Origin: Alphaproteobacteria bacterium
GTDB taxonomy: Bacteria; Pseudomonadota; Alphaproteobacteria; Sphingomonadales; Sphingomonadaceae
Direction of reading: 5' to 3'
Assembly (NCBI GenBank): GCA_030426245.1
Contig: JAUHYZ010000029.1
Span: 1 to 32,541, forward strand
DNA: 32,541 nucleotides
The position numbers and the translations under genes are program-made. Under the pieces are notes generated by a model, which worked only from the letters and a program-made list of their open reading frames with translations, was not told the DNA's origin and searched no databases. Below are positions 11,257-19,562 of this stretch, in pieces (positions within the stretch are counted from its first letter, which is position 1; every line of letters begins with the position of its first letter).

Positions 11257-11541
11257 TCAACGCTGGCGGTTGCGGGCAAGCTGGCTGATCCGATCCCAGT
11301 CGCCGGCAATAAGGGCCTCCTTCTTCGCCCTGCTCCAGCCCTTGATCCGGCGTTCGGCGGCCAGCGCCCCTTCGCGTGATGGAAAGCTTTCCGACCATAC
11401 CAACGTCACGGGTCTGCGCGGGGCGGCATAGCCGCCAAGGCTGCCGTCATTGTGCTGTGCCATCCGCAGCTCAAGATTGTCGGTATGCCCGGCATAATAT
11501 GACCCGTCATTGCAGCGCAGAAGGCAGGCGTAGAAGGACAC
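11257..11541 (-). CDS. GIY-YIG nuclease family protein
   Basis: A 94-residue protein that is essentially one GIY-YIG domain. The N-terminal strand FYACLLRCNDGSYYAGHT supplies the two tyrosine-containing motifs (FYACLL for the GIY part, YYAGHT for YIG). LELRMAQHNDG follows with the conserved arginine and histidine, and ESFPSREGALAAERRIKGW gives the conserved glutamate helix. It matches the short YhbQ/UPF0213-like group, which are cytoplasmic DNA-structure or repair endonucleases of poorly known role. The gene stands alone, opposite in direction to its neighbours, and is bracketed by an exact 27-bp inverted repeat and by two copies of a second repeat. This suggests it may have moved together with those repeats. 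Confidence 0.9.
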   Translation of the reverse strand: MSFYACLLRCNDGSYYAGHTDNLELRMAQHNDGSLGGYAAPRRPVTLVWSESFPSREGALAAERRIKGWSRAKKEALIAGDWDRISQLARNRQR

Positions 11542-11565
11542 CGCCAGAGGCTAGCCTTATTGCGC

Positions 11566-11592
11566 GTCCTTCGACAGGCTCAGGACGAACGG
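11566..11592 (-). repeat. Intergenic repeat, family A, copy 2 (inverted)
   Basis: An exact reverse complement of 11199-11225 over all 27 bp, lying 24 nt upstream of the GIY-YIG start codon. The two copies point towards each other around the gene. Confidence 0.8.
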
Positions 11593-11605
11593 ATATGGAG
11601 GAATT

Positions 11606-11634
11606 GGCAATGTCCGCTTTCGCCCCAATTGCGG
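11606..11634 (+). repeat. Intergenic repeat, family B, copy 2
   Basis: Contains AATGTCCGCTTT and CCAATTGCG, resembling 11148-11176 in the same direction with several substitutions and small gaps. An ATG in it (11610) has a strong GGAGGA upstream and is in frame with the next gene, so the repeat may form part of that gene's leader or N-terminus. Confidence 0.5.
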
Positions 11635-11681
11635 GCATCCAAATCCTTGCAGTCCCATCGTCAAGCAGGCACATTCTTCTT

Positions 11682-12149
11682 ATGATTGATCGAGAGAAGC
11701 GTGACCTGTCGGCTCGGTTGGTCCGTCAATTTCTGAACGGCGAAATTACGAGCGACGATCTGGAGTCCGAATGGCCCAATTCCAAGCATGACCGCGCCCT
11801 TGAGGCCATTTCTTCTATGATCTGGTCATTTTATGACGATTTTCGGCCCAGAAGAATGATCGGTGCAGACGCGGCTGATCCAGTCGAACACGTACTGCTC
11901 ACTAGATATGCCGCATTTCTTGAGACTGACCTCGAATATGATTGGCCCACAACCGACTTCATTCGGCTCGGCGGTCTTGGGGCACTGGTCCCTCTATCCT
12001 TAGGACTGCTTCGGCCAATCGATCGTTGGATAAAAGCTAGAAATGCCGCCCTCGATGCCAAGATGGAGAAACACGGCGATTGGACAGTTTGGCCATTTAC
12101 CCAAAAGACAGATTGGAGCGGTGAGCCTATGCCGCCCTTCGTCCGCTAA
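11682..12149 (+). CDS. Conserved hypothetical protein, 155 residues
   Basis: Function not recognised. The protein is soluble and starts MIDREKRDLSARLVRQF. A short acidic segment (ITSDDLESEWP) follows, then an aromatic-rich middle (MIWSFYDDFRP), FLETDLEYDWP near residues 88-98, a hydrophobic stretch LGALVPLSLGLLRP and a Trp-rich end (DWTVWPF). Small proteins of this style, with a late EYxWP motif, occur scattered in many proteobacteria, but I know no function. The start is uncertain: ATG 11682 has a weak ribosome site, while ATG 11610, in frame with GGAGGA 7 nt upstream, would add 24 residues encoded by repeat B. Base composition is visibly poorer in G+C than the neighbours, which fits acquisition by transfer. 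Confidence 0.7.
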   Translation: MIDREKRDLSARLVRQFLNGEITSDDLESEWPNSKHDRALEAISSMIWSFYDDFRPRRMIGADAADPVEHVLLTRYAAFLETDLEYDWPTTDFIRLGGLGALVPLSLGLLRPIDRWIKARNAALDAKMEKHGDWTVWPFTQKTDWSGEPMPPFVR

Positions 12150-12381
12150 CCACCCTTAGCCGACATCCGCCCCTGTTATCTCTGGCCCCCGGTTTCATTG
12201 TTGGAACGTTCTCTTCGCGGCCTCCACGCCAGTTCCCTGACCATCCGGGCTAAGACTCTTGCGCGGGCGGAATTCTGCCCCGGCGCTGCTATCATGGTTA
12301 ATGAGTCATAAGAGCGGGCGCGCCCGGCCAGCCGGAGGCGCAGAGCGCTCAGCGCATCCCACATCCCAGCGAAGGGGAAGA

Positions 12382-13263
12382 ATGACCATGCAGATCGTCC
12401 AGACAGCCAAGTCATCCATCCTGTCGGCCATGCCTGCGCCGCTCCGCAACGAGCTGTTCGTCAGATACAAGGAACACCAGTTCCTGCGTTACATCCGGGA
12501 GAAGTTTGCGGGCCGCGTCAAACCCGTGCCCAGCGGCAAGGTCGCTCCGCCAGCCCTCATCGAGACCGAAGCGCTCATGCACGCGGAAGATATGAGCGAG
12601 AAGCAGCAGCGCAGCCAGTATATCGGCTCGGGCTTCGCGATGGCGCATACGATCCTCACGGCATTGGAAGAGCAGGGGGCCGACCTCACCAGATTGCAGC
12701 GCGTGCTCGATTTCGGCTGCGGTAGCGCGCGCGTCATCCGGCATTTCCGCAATATCGAAGGGTTGGAATTGTTCGGCGCGGATGCCAATCCGGAACCGAT
12801 CACCTGGGACCGTGCAAATCTGCCCGGCATCGATTTTCGCCAAAACGAATTGGAGCCGCCGCTTTCTTACGATAGCGACCAGTTCGATCTGATCTATGCG
12901 CTGTCCGTCTTCACGCATATTCCGTTCAAGTGGCAGAAGCCCTGGATCGATGAACTCTACCGGGTGATGCGCCCCGGCGGATATCTGTTCTGCACCGTGA
13001 CCGGCGGCAATTACATGAATCAGCTGACCGATGAAGAACGGGAAATCGTCAGGAATGGCGGGCGCATAGAGCTGGATGCCGATAGCTCCAATGCCTCCTA
13101 TTCCACCAAGGTTTTGAAATCCTGGGATGTGTTCCAGAGCCTGGAAGAGATACGCCAGCTCTTCAGCGAACGTTTCGAACTGCTGCATTTCACCGATTTC
13201 AGCCATCTGGATACGGCCGGGCAGGAACGGCTCATTCTTCGCAAGCCCACCCATACGAACTGA
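12382..13263 (+). CDS. Class I SAM-dependent methyltransferase
   Basis: A 293-residue cytoplasmic methyltransferase. Motif I, VLDFGCGSARV, lies near 109-119 and binds S-adenosylmethionine. The acidic residue after strand 2 is in FGADANPE, motif IV reads FDLIYALSVFTHI, and the post-motif segment is ELYRVMRPGGYLFCTVTG. The N-terminal 100 residues (RNELFVRYKEHQFLRYIREKF) are helical and may shape the substrate site. The C-terminal part resembles methyltransferases found in polysaccharide or lipid modification loci, but the substrate is not evident. The ATG at 12382 follows GAAGGGGAAG; ATG 12388 is an alternative two codons in. The 232 bp upstream hold no recognisable promoter, only a 12-bp GC palindrome at 12315-12326. 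It converges on the DUF3237 gene. Confidence 0.88.
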   Translation: MTMQIVQTAKSSILSAMPAPLRNELFVRYKEHQFLRYIREKFAGRVKPVPSGKVAPPALIETEALMHAEDMSEKQQRSQYIGSGFAMAHTILTALEEQGADLTRLQRVLDFGCGSARVIRHFRNIEGLELFGADANPEPITWDRANLPGIDFRQNELEPPLSYDSDQFDLIYALSVFTHIPFKWQKPWIDELYRVMRPGGYLFCTVTGGNYMNQLTDEEREIVRNGGRIELDADSSNASYSTKVLKSWDVFQSLEEIRQLFSERFELLHFTDFSHLDTAGQERLILRKPTHTN

Positions 13264-13363
13264 CTGTCAGCGCCTGCGGTTGATTGCGTCCGCCTCAATT
13301 CGACTTCGCTATGGCCCTGCCTTCTCTTGAGCCGTCTCGTAAGGGCTCATGCACGCTGCGCGC

Positions 13364-13882
13364 TCAGATGGCCTTGTAGAAGCGAATGCGGACTGCCGGA
13401 GTGTCCATATCGTCCGCCAGTTCCAGGGTGCCGATAAATGCCGAGCGATTGAGCCAGTCATATTTGCCGATCGGGGCCTCGAACCTCGGCTGGGTGCGGG
13501 CAGGTACCGAATTTCCGGCCTGGGGAGGACAGAGCGCGCCGACATTGATCACGTTGATGACCGCCCCGTCATCGGTCTTGATCATGTAGTCGGCCTCGAT
13601 CTCGGTGCACCCGTCGGGGCGGGTCAGTTGCCAGTCCCAGCCACCGGGAATGATCGTGCCCTTGATGCCCGGCCCCTCGAAGGTTCCGCCGGTGATCGGG
13701 ATGATATTGCGCCGGCCCATCGACGTGTCGCCCACGGGAATAGCTTCACCCAATGTGACCACTTCCTCGAATGCGAATTCAAGCTGCGGGACATTGTCGG
13801 CCTGTTCTTCCGCCGAAGCGGCCGAGGCCATCGCCGCGATGGCAAAGCCCGCCAGCCAGGTTTTTGCATTGTTTCGGAGCAT
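13364..13882 (-). CDS. DUF3237 domain protein, exported
   Basis: A 172-residue protein with a clear signal peptide (MLRNNAKTWLAGFAIAAM, with an A-S-A cleavage site near residue 24), so probably periplasmic. The mature part fits the DUF3237 family: LGEAIPVGDTSMGRRNIIPI, GGTFEGPGIKGTIIPGGWDW, then a strand-rich barrel ending YDWLNRSAFIGTLE. The family has no established reaction, though members often lie near aromatic-compound genes. The ATG at 13882 is supported by GGGAGGG upstream; a longer frame to 14041 has no homology. It lies downstream of the beta-helix lipoprotein gene in the same direction (112-nt gap) and may belong to the ligA-ligB transcript. Confidence 0.85.
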   Translation of the reverse strand: MLRNNAKTWLAGFAIAAMASAASAEEQADNVPQLEFAFEEVVTLGEAIPVGDTSMGRRNIIPITGGTFEGPGIKGTIIPGGWDWQLTRPDGCTEIEADYMIKTDDGAVINVINVGALCPPQAGNSVPARTQPRFEAPIGKYDWLNRSAFIGTLELADDMDTPAVRIRFYKAI

Positions 13883-13994
13883 TCCGCCCTCCCTATTATC
13901 TTCGCTCAGCTGCCTGTCACGATGGCATTGCCAAGGCAACTGGCCGTTGCGCCAGGATAGGACGCTTCGCCCCTCCGCTCGCTTGCGTCCGCCT

Positions 13995-15155
13995 CTATTC
14001 GCACTCGCCATTGCCGGACAGGCGATTGCTCGGATCGTCATTGCGAAACGCGTCGCGCGTGCCGCCGATCGCCAGATTGTTCGCGACGATATTGTCCTGC
14101 GCCATGTCCTGCGAAGTCAGGCTGCTGCCGTAGGGATGGTCGGGATCGGTGAAGCAATAGGACCGGTTGCCCCCGCGCGAATTGAGCCACACGGCGGGCT
14201 GGCCACCCTTGTCCAGCGCGAAGGTGTTGTTCTCGATCCGGTTGAAGCGCGGTGCCTGGTGGCGGATCGTGCCGCCTTCGCCGCAATTGCGATAGACGAA
14301 GATGCCGCCGTTGGAGATGGAATTGAAGCGGTTTCCGGTGATCGCGTTATGGGCCGATCCGTCCACCGCGATCAGTTCCCGGCCGCTCGTTCGCAGGTCG
14401 AAGACATTGCCCGAAATGTTCGCTCCGCCCGATTCCGCATCCAGATAGATCGCCACGCTGGAGCTGGTGCCGGTGAAGCGTGAATTCGTGAGCGTGACGT
14501 TCGTCACGCCCGGGCCGACATAGAGCGGTATCCCGCCGGTGGCGGTGAAGCGCAAATTGTCGAGCAGGATGCCGTTGGGGGCGGCGCCTTGCGCGAAGGA
14601 GGTATGATCCCGGTTCATGGAGGAGCGCTTGACCTCCTCCGCCTCGCTATTGCGGCCAAGCCCGTAAATGCGCAGGCCATTGGCGATCCGGCAGCCGCGC
14701 ACGATTATTCTCGTCGGCCTGCTCCAAGTATCGCCGCTCTTGCGCGAACGGATGACGAGAGCCTCCCGGTCTCCCCTGGGTGCTGTCCCTTCCAGCCGCG
14801 CGCCATTGCAGTCGATCCCGCCCCCGCTCGCAGCCTGGCCTTCGAACAGGATCTGGCGGGTTACCACGGCGGCTTCGGCCGGAAGCGTGGCGCTGCAAGT
14901 CAGCTTGACCGGGGCGGGATTGACGCTGGCGGGCGTCAGAATTTGCTCAATGACTTCGTCGGAGCATTCCGGGGCGCCGGCGTATGCCGATGCCAGCGAA
15001 GCCGTCTGCTTGGCCTGGGCCTGAGGCGCGGCGGACGCGGAAATGCGCGCCATTTCCGGTTTGCAGGCTGTCTTGAGGGCAGAGCTGCTGTTGCAGCCTG
15101 TCAGCAAGGCGATCGAGGCTGCGGCAGTTAGGGAACGCCGGAATGCGCAAGACAT
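13995..15155 (-). CDS. Right-handed beta-helix lipoprotein
   Basis: A 386-residue exported protein. The N-terminus MSCAFRRSLTAAASIALLTGC is a lipoprotein signal with the lipid-modified Cys at 21. Residues from about 150 to 375 form repeated short strands with Asn ladders (NGILLDNLRF, NVTLTNSRFTG, NISGNVFDLR, NAITGNRFNSI, NRIENNTFAL, NIVANNLAIGG), the pattern of a parallel beta-helix as in NosD or pectate-lyase-like folds. Six or more cysteines may form disulphides. No catalytic signature could be assigned, so it may bind or cleave a polysaccharide. ATG 15155 is preferred over GTG 15170, which lacks a ribosome site. It lies 74 nt after ligB on the same strand. Confidence 0.85.
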   Translation of the reverse strand: MSCAFRRSLTAAASIALLTGCNSSSALKTACKPEMARISASAAPQAQAKQTASLASAYAGAPECSDEVIEQILTPASVNPAPVKLTCSATLPAEAAVVTRQILFEGQAASGGGIDCNGARLEGTAPRGDREALVIRSRKSGDTWSRPTRIIVRGCRIANGLRIYGLGRNSEAEEVKRSSMNRDHTSFAQGAAPNGILLDNLRFTATGGIPLYVGPGVTNVTLTNSRFTGTSSSVAIYLDAESGGANISGNVFDLRTSGRELIAVDGSAHNAITGNRFNSISNGGIFVYRNCGEGGTIRHQAPRFNRIENNTFALDKGGQPAVWLNSRGGNRSYCFTDPDHPYGSSLTSQDMAQDNIVANNLAIGGTRDAFRNDDPSNRLSGNGECE

Positions 15156-15229
15156 TCCGCTTTTTCCCACGGGCGCGGGCCATTTCCAAGCGGTTTGCGG
15201 CGCGGCGCCCTAGACAGCGTGTCTCCCGG

Positions 15230-16084
15230 TCAGGCCGTAACCTTCTCGCGGTTTTCGAACAGCATCGTCGCGGCCGCCGTGTTGGATATCGGCACGTGAT
15301 AATTCGCTTCCAGCTCCACGACCTTGCCCTGCATCGCGCCGCGCGCGGCCAGCCAGTTCAGGATCTCCACGCCCTGGCTGCCGGCCAGCTCGACGATGTC
15401 GAGGGAATCGTATTTCAGCAGCGCTTCGGGATTGGGCCCGATATTGTCCATGCAGAAATGGTCGAATTCCTTGTTCAGGAAGCCGGCCCGCTTGCCTTCC
15501 AGCTGGTGGGAAAGCCCGCCAGTGCCCATCACCACGATCTTTTCCGGCCCCTGCCAGGATGCGAGCGCATGGCCGACCGTGCGGCCCAGTTCCAGGCAGC
15601 GCTTGGGGCTGGGCAGGGGATGCTGCACCGTATTGATCGCGATCGGCACCAGCTTGGTGGTGAACTCCGGTGCGTCGGGCCAGCACAGCTCGTAAGGCAC
15701 GGCGACTGCGTGATCGACCAGCATGGCCTGGCAGGTCACCGGATCGAATTCATTGGCCACCACCGTTTCGATGATGTGCCAGGACAGCTCGGGAGCGCCG
15801 GGATAGGGCTTGTCGAAGGCGATTCCCCAGCCTTCATCCTCATGCCGGTATTCGCTGGCTGCGCCGATCGCGAAGGTCGGCATCTTGTCGAGGAAGAAGT
15901 TGAGCCCGTGATCGTTGTAGAACACCACGGCGACATCCGGCTTCTCTCGCGCCAGCCAGTCGTGAATGGGCAGGAAGCCATCAAAGAAGGGCTTCCAATA
16001 GGGATCCTGTTGCAGCCCCTTGGCGATCGCACCCCCGATGCCGGGCACGTGGCTGGTAAAAATGCCGCCGACGATCTTGCTCAT
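15230..16084 (-). CDS. ligB: LigB-type extradiol dioxygenase, catalytic beta subunit
   Basis: A 284-residue class III ring-cleavage dioxygenase subunit like protocatechuate 4,5-dioxygenase LigB. The Fe(II) ligands align with LigB His12, His61 and Glu242: here His12 (FTSHVPG), His59 (YNDHGLN) and Glu240 (SQGVEILNW). The acid-base histidine is in GTGGLSHQL. Such enzymes open catecholic acids next to the hydroxyls using O2. The start codon overlaps the ligA stop as ATGA, so translation is coupled. No other 4,5-cleavage genes (ligC, ligI, ligJ, ligK) are in the window, so the true substrate (protocatechuate, gallate or another catechol) is open. Confidence 0.92.
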   Translation of the reverse strand: MSKIVGGIFTSHVPGIGGAIAKGLQQDPYWKPFFDGFLPIHDWLAREKPDVAVVFYNDHGLNFFLDKMPTFAIGAASEYRHEDEGWGIAFDKPYPGAPELSWHIIETVVANEFDPVTCQAMLVDHAVAVPYELCWPDAPEFTTKLVPIAINTVQHPLPSPKRCLELGRTVGHALASWQGPEKIVVMGTGGLSHQLEGKRAGFLNKEFDHFCMDNIGPNPEALLKYDSLDIVELAGSQGVEILNWLAARGAMQGKVVELEANYHVPISNTAAATMLFENREKVTA

Positions 16085-16470
16085 GCTGCGCTCCTCCGCA
16101 TGGTTTCGCCCTGGGCCAGCAAGTTGGCCTTGAATTCATCCAGGCTCACGCCGGTCTGCAGCGCCCCCAGATCCTGGACATTGAGGCCGAAGATCCCGGC
16201 AAGCTTGGCGAGGTAATACACATTGCCCCCCGCATTGAGCATGCCGAGCACGTCTCGGTTCCGCACGGCCTCCTTCTGCTCCAACGTCAGGCCGAACCTG
16301 GTCATGTAGCCTTCTTCATCCTGGGCGAAGGCCTCGCGGTTTTCCGCCTCGTTGAAAGAGAAGCACATGGCGTTAAGCGCATAGCCGCGCATGGCCAGCT
16401 CGCCGTCGAACGGATCCGTGCCGTCAATCTGCCGCTTGGCTGCGTCCATGGCTCCCGGGGAAGCGTTCAT
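16081..16470 (-). CDS. ligA: LigA-type dioxygenase alpha subunit
   Basis: A 129-residue partner of the LigB-like subunit. The conserved LigA helices are seen: AMSL-like NAMCFSFNEAENREAF, the segment EEGYMTRFGLTLEQKEAV, then RDVLGMLNAGGNVYYLAKL with the family's GGNVY(Y/F)L motif. In the enzyme this subunit caps the active site of the beta subunit. ATG 16470 is chosen because GGAG lies 9 nt upstream; ATG 16485 and GTG 16497 are in-frame alternatives. It is the first gene of the ligA-ligB pair. It is divergent from the TonB receptor gene, with about 230 nt between the two starts. Confidence 0.88.
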   Translation of the reverse strand: MNASPGAMDAAKRQIDGTDPFDGELAMRGYALNAMCFSFNEAENREAFAQDEEGYMTRFGLTLEQKEAVRNRDVLGMLNAGGNVYYLAKLAGIFGLNVQDLGALQTGVSLDEFKANLLAQGETMRRSAA

Positions 16471-16591
16471 TGTCTCTGTCTCCATACTCGCAGGCACCTC
16501 TAGGCTTTCGATAGGCTGCCTGGGCGCAAGTGTTGTTGAGCAAGATCAAAATGCACCGGGCACGGCCTCGGCCCCGGCGCGCTCCATGCGG

Positions 16592-16633
16592 TGTTGCAGT
16601 GCAACAACACCTGGCGAGTGTCATGCAATTGCA
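16592..16633. promoter_or_regulatory. Palindromes between ligA and the TonB-receptor operon
   Basis: TGTTGC (16592-16597) AGT GCAACA (16601-16606) is a perfect 6-bp-arm inverted repeat, and TGCAATTGCA (16624-16633) is a 10-bp palindrome with a related TTGCA core. Both are central in the divergent intergenic region and could be operators for either side. The regulator is unknown. The segment GTGTCAT (16618-16624) resembles half a Pho box only. Confidence 0.4.
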
Positions 16634-16700
16634 ACCCTCCCGTCGCTTACCCGTCACGAACCGGCCCTACCGCCCGCGCAACTTTGGACCGGAGACATTC

Positions 16701-19562
16701 ATGAAACCCACTCGTTTGCTCATCTCGACCTGCGCCGCCGCCCTTGGCGTTGCCGCGGCTACACCTGCCTTTGCCGGCGACATTGCAGGCCATGTCTATG
16801 ACGCGACGGATACTGTGGCGCTGCAGTCTGCCCAGGTGCGCGTGGTGGAGCTTGACCGGGTCGTGACGACGCAGCGCGACGGCAGCTTCATTCTGGCCGA
16901 TATTCCGGCCGGCACCTACACGATCGAAACGCGCTATATCGGCGCCGAAACGATCACGCAGACGGTGGAGATTCCCGCCACCGGCCTGGTGCGGCTGGAC
17001 ATCGCCATGGGCGGATCGGATGCGCAGATCCTGGTCATCGGCCAGGCCGCCAATCAAGCCAGCGCGCTTTCGCGCAAGCGTGAAGCGGACGGCGTCAGCG
17101 ATGTGCTGACGCGTGACGCAATTGGCCAGTTCCCCGACCAGAACGTTGCGGAATCGCTGCGCCGCCTGCCGGGCATCAATGTGCTGAACGACCAGGGCGA
17201 AGGCCGCTTCGTTTCGGTGCGCGGCCTCGATCCTGAACTGAATGCAACTTCACTGAACGGCGTACGAGTGCCGGCGCCGGAATCGGATGTGCGTTCGGTC
17301 GCGCTGGACGTGATCTCCTCCGACATCATCGAATCGATCGAAGTGAAGAAGTCGCTCACGCCGGATATGGACGCCGACACGATCGGCGCGTCGATCGAAA
17401 TCGAAACGACCAGCGCCTTCGACCGCAAGAAGGATCTCTTCACGGTCAAGCTGGAAGGCAGCTATAACGACTATGCCGAGCATGTTTCGCCCAAGGGCAG
17501 CTTCGATTTCGCCACCAGGCTGAGCGACAGCTTCGGCGTGTCGGGCGGCGTATCCTATTACAAGCGCAAATTCGAAACCGACAATATCGAGGCGGACGGC
17601 TGGGAAGAGGACGACGGCCTGATCTACGCCGAAGACCTCGAATATCGCGACTACGACGTCACGCGTGAACGCATCAGCGCGACGCTGGGTTTCGACATGC
17701 GCCTGGGCGACACGACCGAACTCTACCTCAAGGGTATCTACAGCCAGTTCGACGATCAGGAATATCGCCGCCGCACGACGTTCGATCTTGGCGATGCCTA
17801 TGTGACCGGCAGCGGCAGCACTGCACAATTCGGCGCCTTCGATCCGGCGGAACCGGACGAGGAATATGCGATCACGGTTGAGCGCGACATCAAGGACCGC
17901 TTCGAAACCCAGAAGATCCGCTCTTTGGTGTTCGGCGGCGAGACCAATACGGGTAACTTCTTCGCCGAATATTCGGCCAGCTGGGCAAAATCCTCGGAAG
18001 TGGAAGACGGTTCGCTCGATCCGATTCAGTTCGAACGCGAATATGAAGAAGAAGTCTTCGATCTGGCGGTCGACTATTCCGATCCGCGCATCCCGGCTTT
18101 CTCGGTCGTTTCCGATCCCACCGGCGACTTCACCGATCCCTCCGCTTATGAGCTGAACGATATCGAACTCGTCGATCTGTCGAATTCGCAGGACGAGGAA
18201 TTCGCGCTGAAGCTCGATCTCGGCAAGGAATTCTACCTCGATAGCGGCACTTTCACGGTGCAGGGCGGGGCCAAGGGCCGCTGGCGCGAAAAGGCCTATG
18301 AGAAAACCGTAACCTTCTACGAGAACGATGCTATGACCCTGGCCGATGCGCTGGGCGAGCAAACTTACCGTCTGACGGATATCGGCCCCGTTGCCAGCTA
18401 TACGGGCGGCACTGAGTACTTTTACGACAACATGGCGAATTTCGAGATCACTGAAGGGAAGTCGCAGTACGATTCCGCGGTGGAAGACTATTCCATCACC
18501 GAAGACGTGATGGCCGGATATTTGCTGGGCCGCTGGGACAGCTCCACGCTGAGGGTGATCGGTGGCTTGCGCTATGAGCACACTTCCAACGATATTCTGG
18601 GCAATGACGTGCTGCTGGTGGAAGAAGATGGCACTCTGCCGGGCGGCGGCACTGCCACCGACGATACAGTGATCGTCACCCCGGTGATGGTGGAGAAGGA
18701 TTACGATTACTGGCTGCCCAGCCTCAATATCCGCTGGGAAGCGGCCGACAATGTCGTCGCCCGTCTGGCCGGTTATCGTTCGAGTGTGCGGCCCAAGCTT
18801 TCCAAGCTCGCCCCGCGCTTCGCCGTCGAACAGAATGATGACAATGAGCGTGAGGGCGAATTCGGCAACCCCAACCTGTTCCCCTATGTCGCCTGGAACT
18901 TCGACGCTTCGCTGGAATACTACCTTTCCGGCAATGGCGCGGTGAGCGCGGCCTTCTTCTACAAGGACATCAAGAATTTCATCGTCGATGTGAATGTGGA
19001 TGAACCGGGCGTCTATCGCGGCATCGCCTATGACGAGGCAGTAATCCCGATCAATGGCGAGAGCGGCGAAGTCTATGGCATCGAGCTAAGCTATTCGCAG
19101 GTCTACGACTTCCTGCCCGCGCCGTTCGATGGGTTGCTGACGCAGCTCAACTACACCTACACCGATGCACAGGGCTCCGTGCCCGACGGCGATTTCGCCA
19201 GCATCGGTTCGGTCGACACTTATCGCGATGTGATGCTTCCCGCGAGTTCCAAGCACACCGTCAACGCCGTGCTGGGTTACGAGAAGGGGCCGATCAATCT
19301 GCGCCTCTCGGGCACGTATCGCGATAAATATCTGGACGAGCTGGGCGGCGATGCGGATTCGGACCGCTATGTCGACGATCACTTCCAGCTTGATCTGTCG
19401 GCGAAATATGCCGTTACCGAGAACGTCCAGGTCTATTATGAGTGGGTGAACATCAACAACGCGAAATACTTCGCCTACAACATGCTTGGCGGCCAGCGGA
19501 ACCTGTACCAGTATGAGGAATACAACTGGACGATGAAAGCTGGCGTGCGGGTGAACTTCTGA
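16701..19562 (+). CDS. TonB-dependent outer-membrane receptor
   Basis: A 953-residue receptor that imports a ligand through the outer membrane with energy from TonB-ExbBD. It has a signal peptide (MKPTRLLISTCAAALGVAAA, cleavage after A-F-A near 27). A carboxypeptidase-regulatory-like domain lies at about 28-105 (GHVYDATD...DGSFILADIPAGTYTIETRYIG). The plug (about 130-240) carries FPDQNVAESLRRLPGINV, VSVRGLDPELNATSLNGVRV and SDIIESIEVKKSLTPDMDAD. A 22-strand-type barrel follows, ending in VNF with the terminal aromatic residue. This is the Xanthomonas/Caulobacter group of receptors. GGAG lies 6 nt before the ATG at 16701. Its stop overlaps the phytase start as TGATG, so phytate or its breakdown products, perhaps with calcium, are likely ligands by context. 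The barrel is rich in Asp and Glu. Confidence 0.95.
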   Translation: MKPTRLLISTCAAALGVAAATPAFAGDIAGHVYDATDTVALQSAQVRVVELDRVVTTQRDGSFILADIPAGTYTIETRYIGAETITQTVEIPATGLVRLDIAMGGSDAQILVIGQAANQASALSRKREADGVSDVLTRDAIGQFPDQNVAESLRRLPGINVLNDQGEGRFVSVRGLDPELNATSLNGVRVPAPESDVRSVALDVISSDIIESIEVKKSLTPDMDADTIGASIEIETTSAFDRKKDLFTVKLEGSYNDYAEHVSPKGSFDFATRLSDSFGVSGGVSYYKRKFETDNIEADGWEEDDGLIYAEDLEYRDYDVTRERISATLGFDMRLGDTTELYLKGIYSQFDDQEYRRRTTFDLGDAYVTGSGSTAQFGAFDPAEPDEEYAITVERDIKDRFETQKIRSLVFGGETNTGNFFAEYSASWAKSSEVEDGSLDPIQFEREYEEEVFDLAVDYSDPRIPAFSVVSDPTGDFTDPSAYELNDIELVDLSNSQDEEFALKLDLGKEFYLDSGTFTVQGGAKGRWREKAYEKTVTFYENDAMTLADALGEQTYRLTDIGPVASYTGGTEYFYDNMANFEITEGKSQYDSAVEDYSITEDVMAGYLLGRWDSSTLRVIGGLRYEHTSNDILGNDVLLVEEDGTLPGGGTATDDTVIVTPVMVEKDYDYWLPSLNIRWEAADNVVARLAGYRSSVRPKLSKLAPRFAVEQNDDNEREGEFGNPNLFPYVAWNFDASLEYYLSGNGAVSAAFFYKDIKNFIVDVNVDEPGVYRGIAYDEAVIPINGESGEVYGIELSYSQVYDFLPAPFDGLLTQLNYTYTDAQGSVPDGDFASIGSVDTYRDVMLPASSKHTVNAVLGYEKGPINLRLSGTYRDKYLDELGGDADSDRYVDDHFQLDLSAKYAVTENVQVYYEWVNINNAKYFAYNMLGGQRNLYQYEEYNWTMKAGVRVNF

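Noticed and set aside
12203-12234. GGAAC followed by GTT, possible general-stress (EcfG) promoter
   Set aside because: The GGAAC to GTT distance is 24 nt, whereas EcfG promoters need about 16-17. The GTT directly after GGAAC is only part of a GAACGTTC palindrome.
16618-16636. Possible Pho box (GTGTCAT then TTGCAAC after 4 nt)
   Set aside because: Only the first half resembles the consensus CTGTCAT; the second half matches at about 3 of 7 positions. Phosphate control is plausible by function but not shown by this site.
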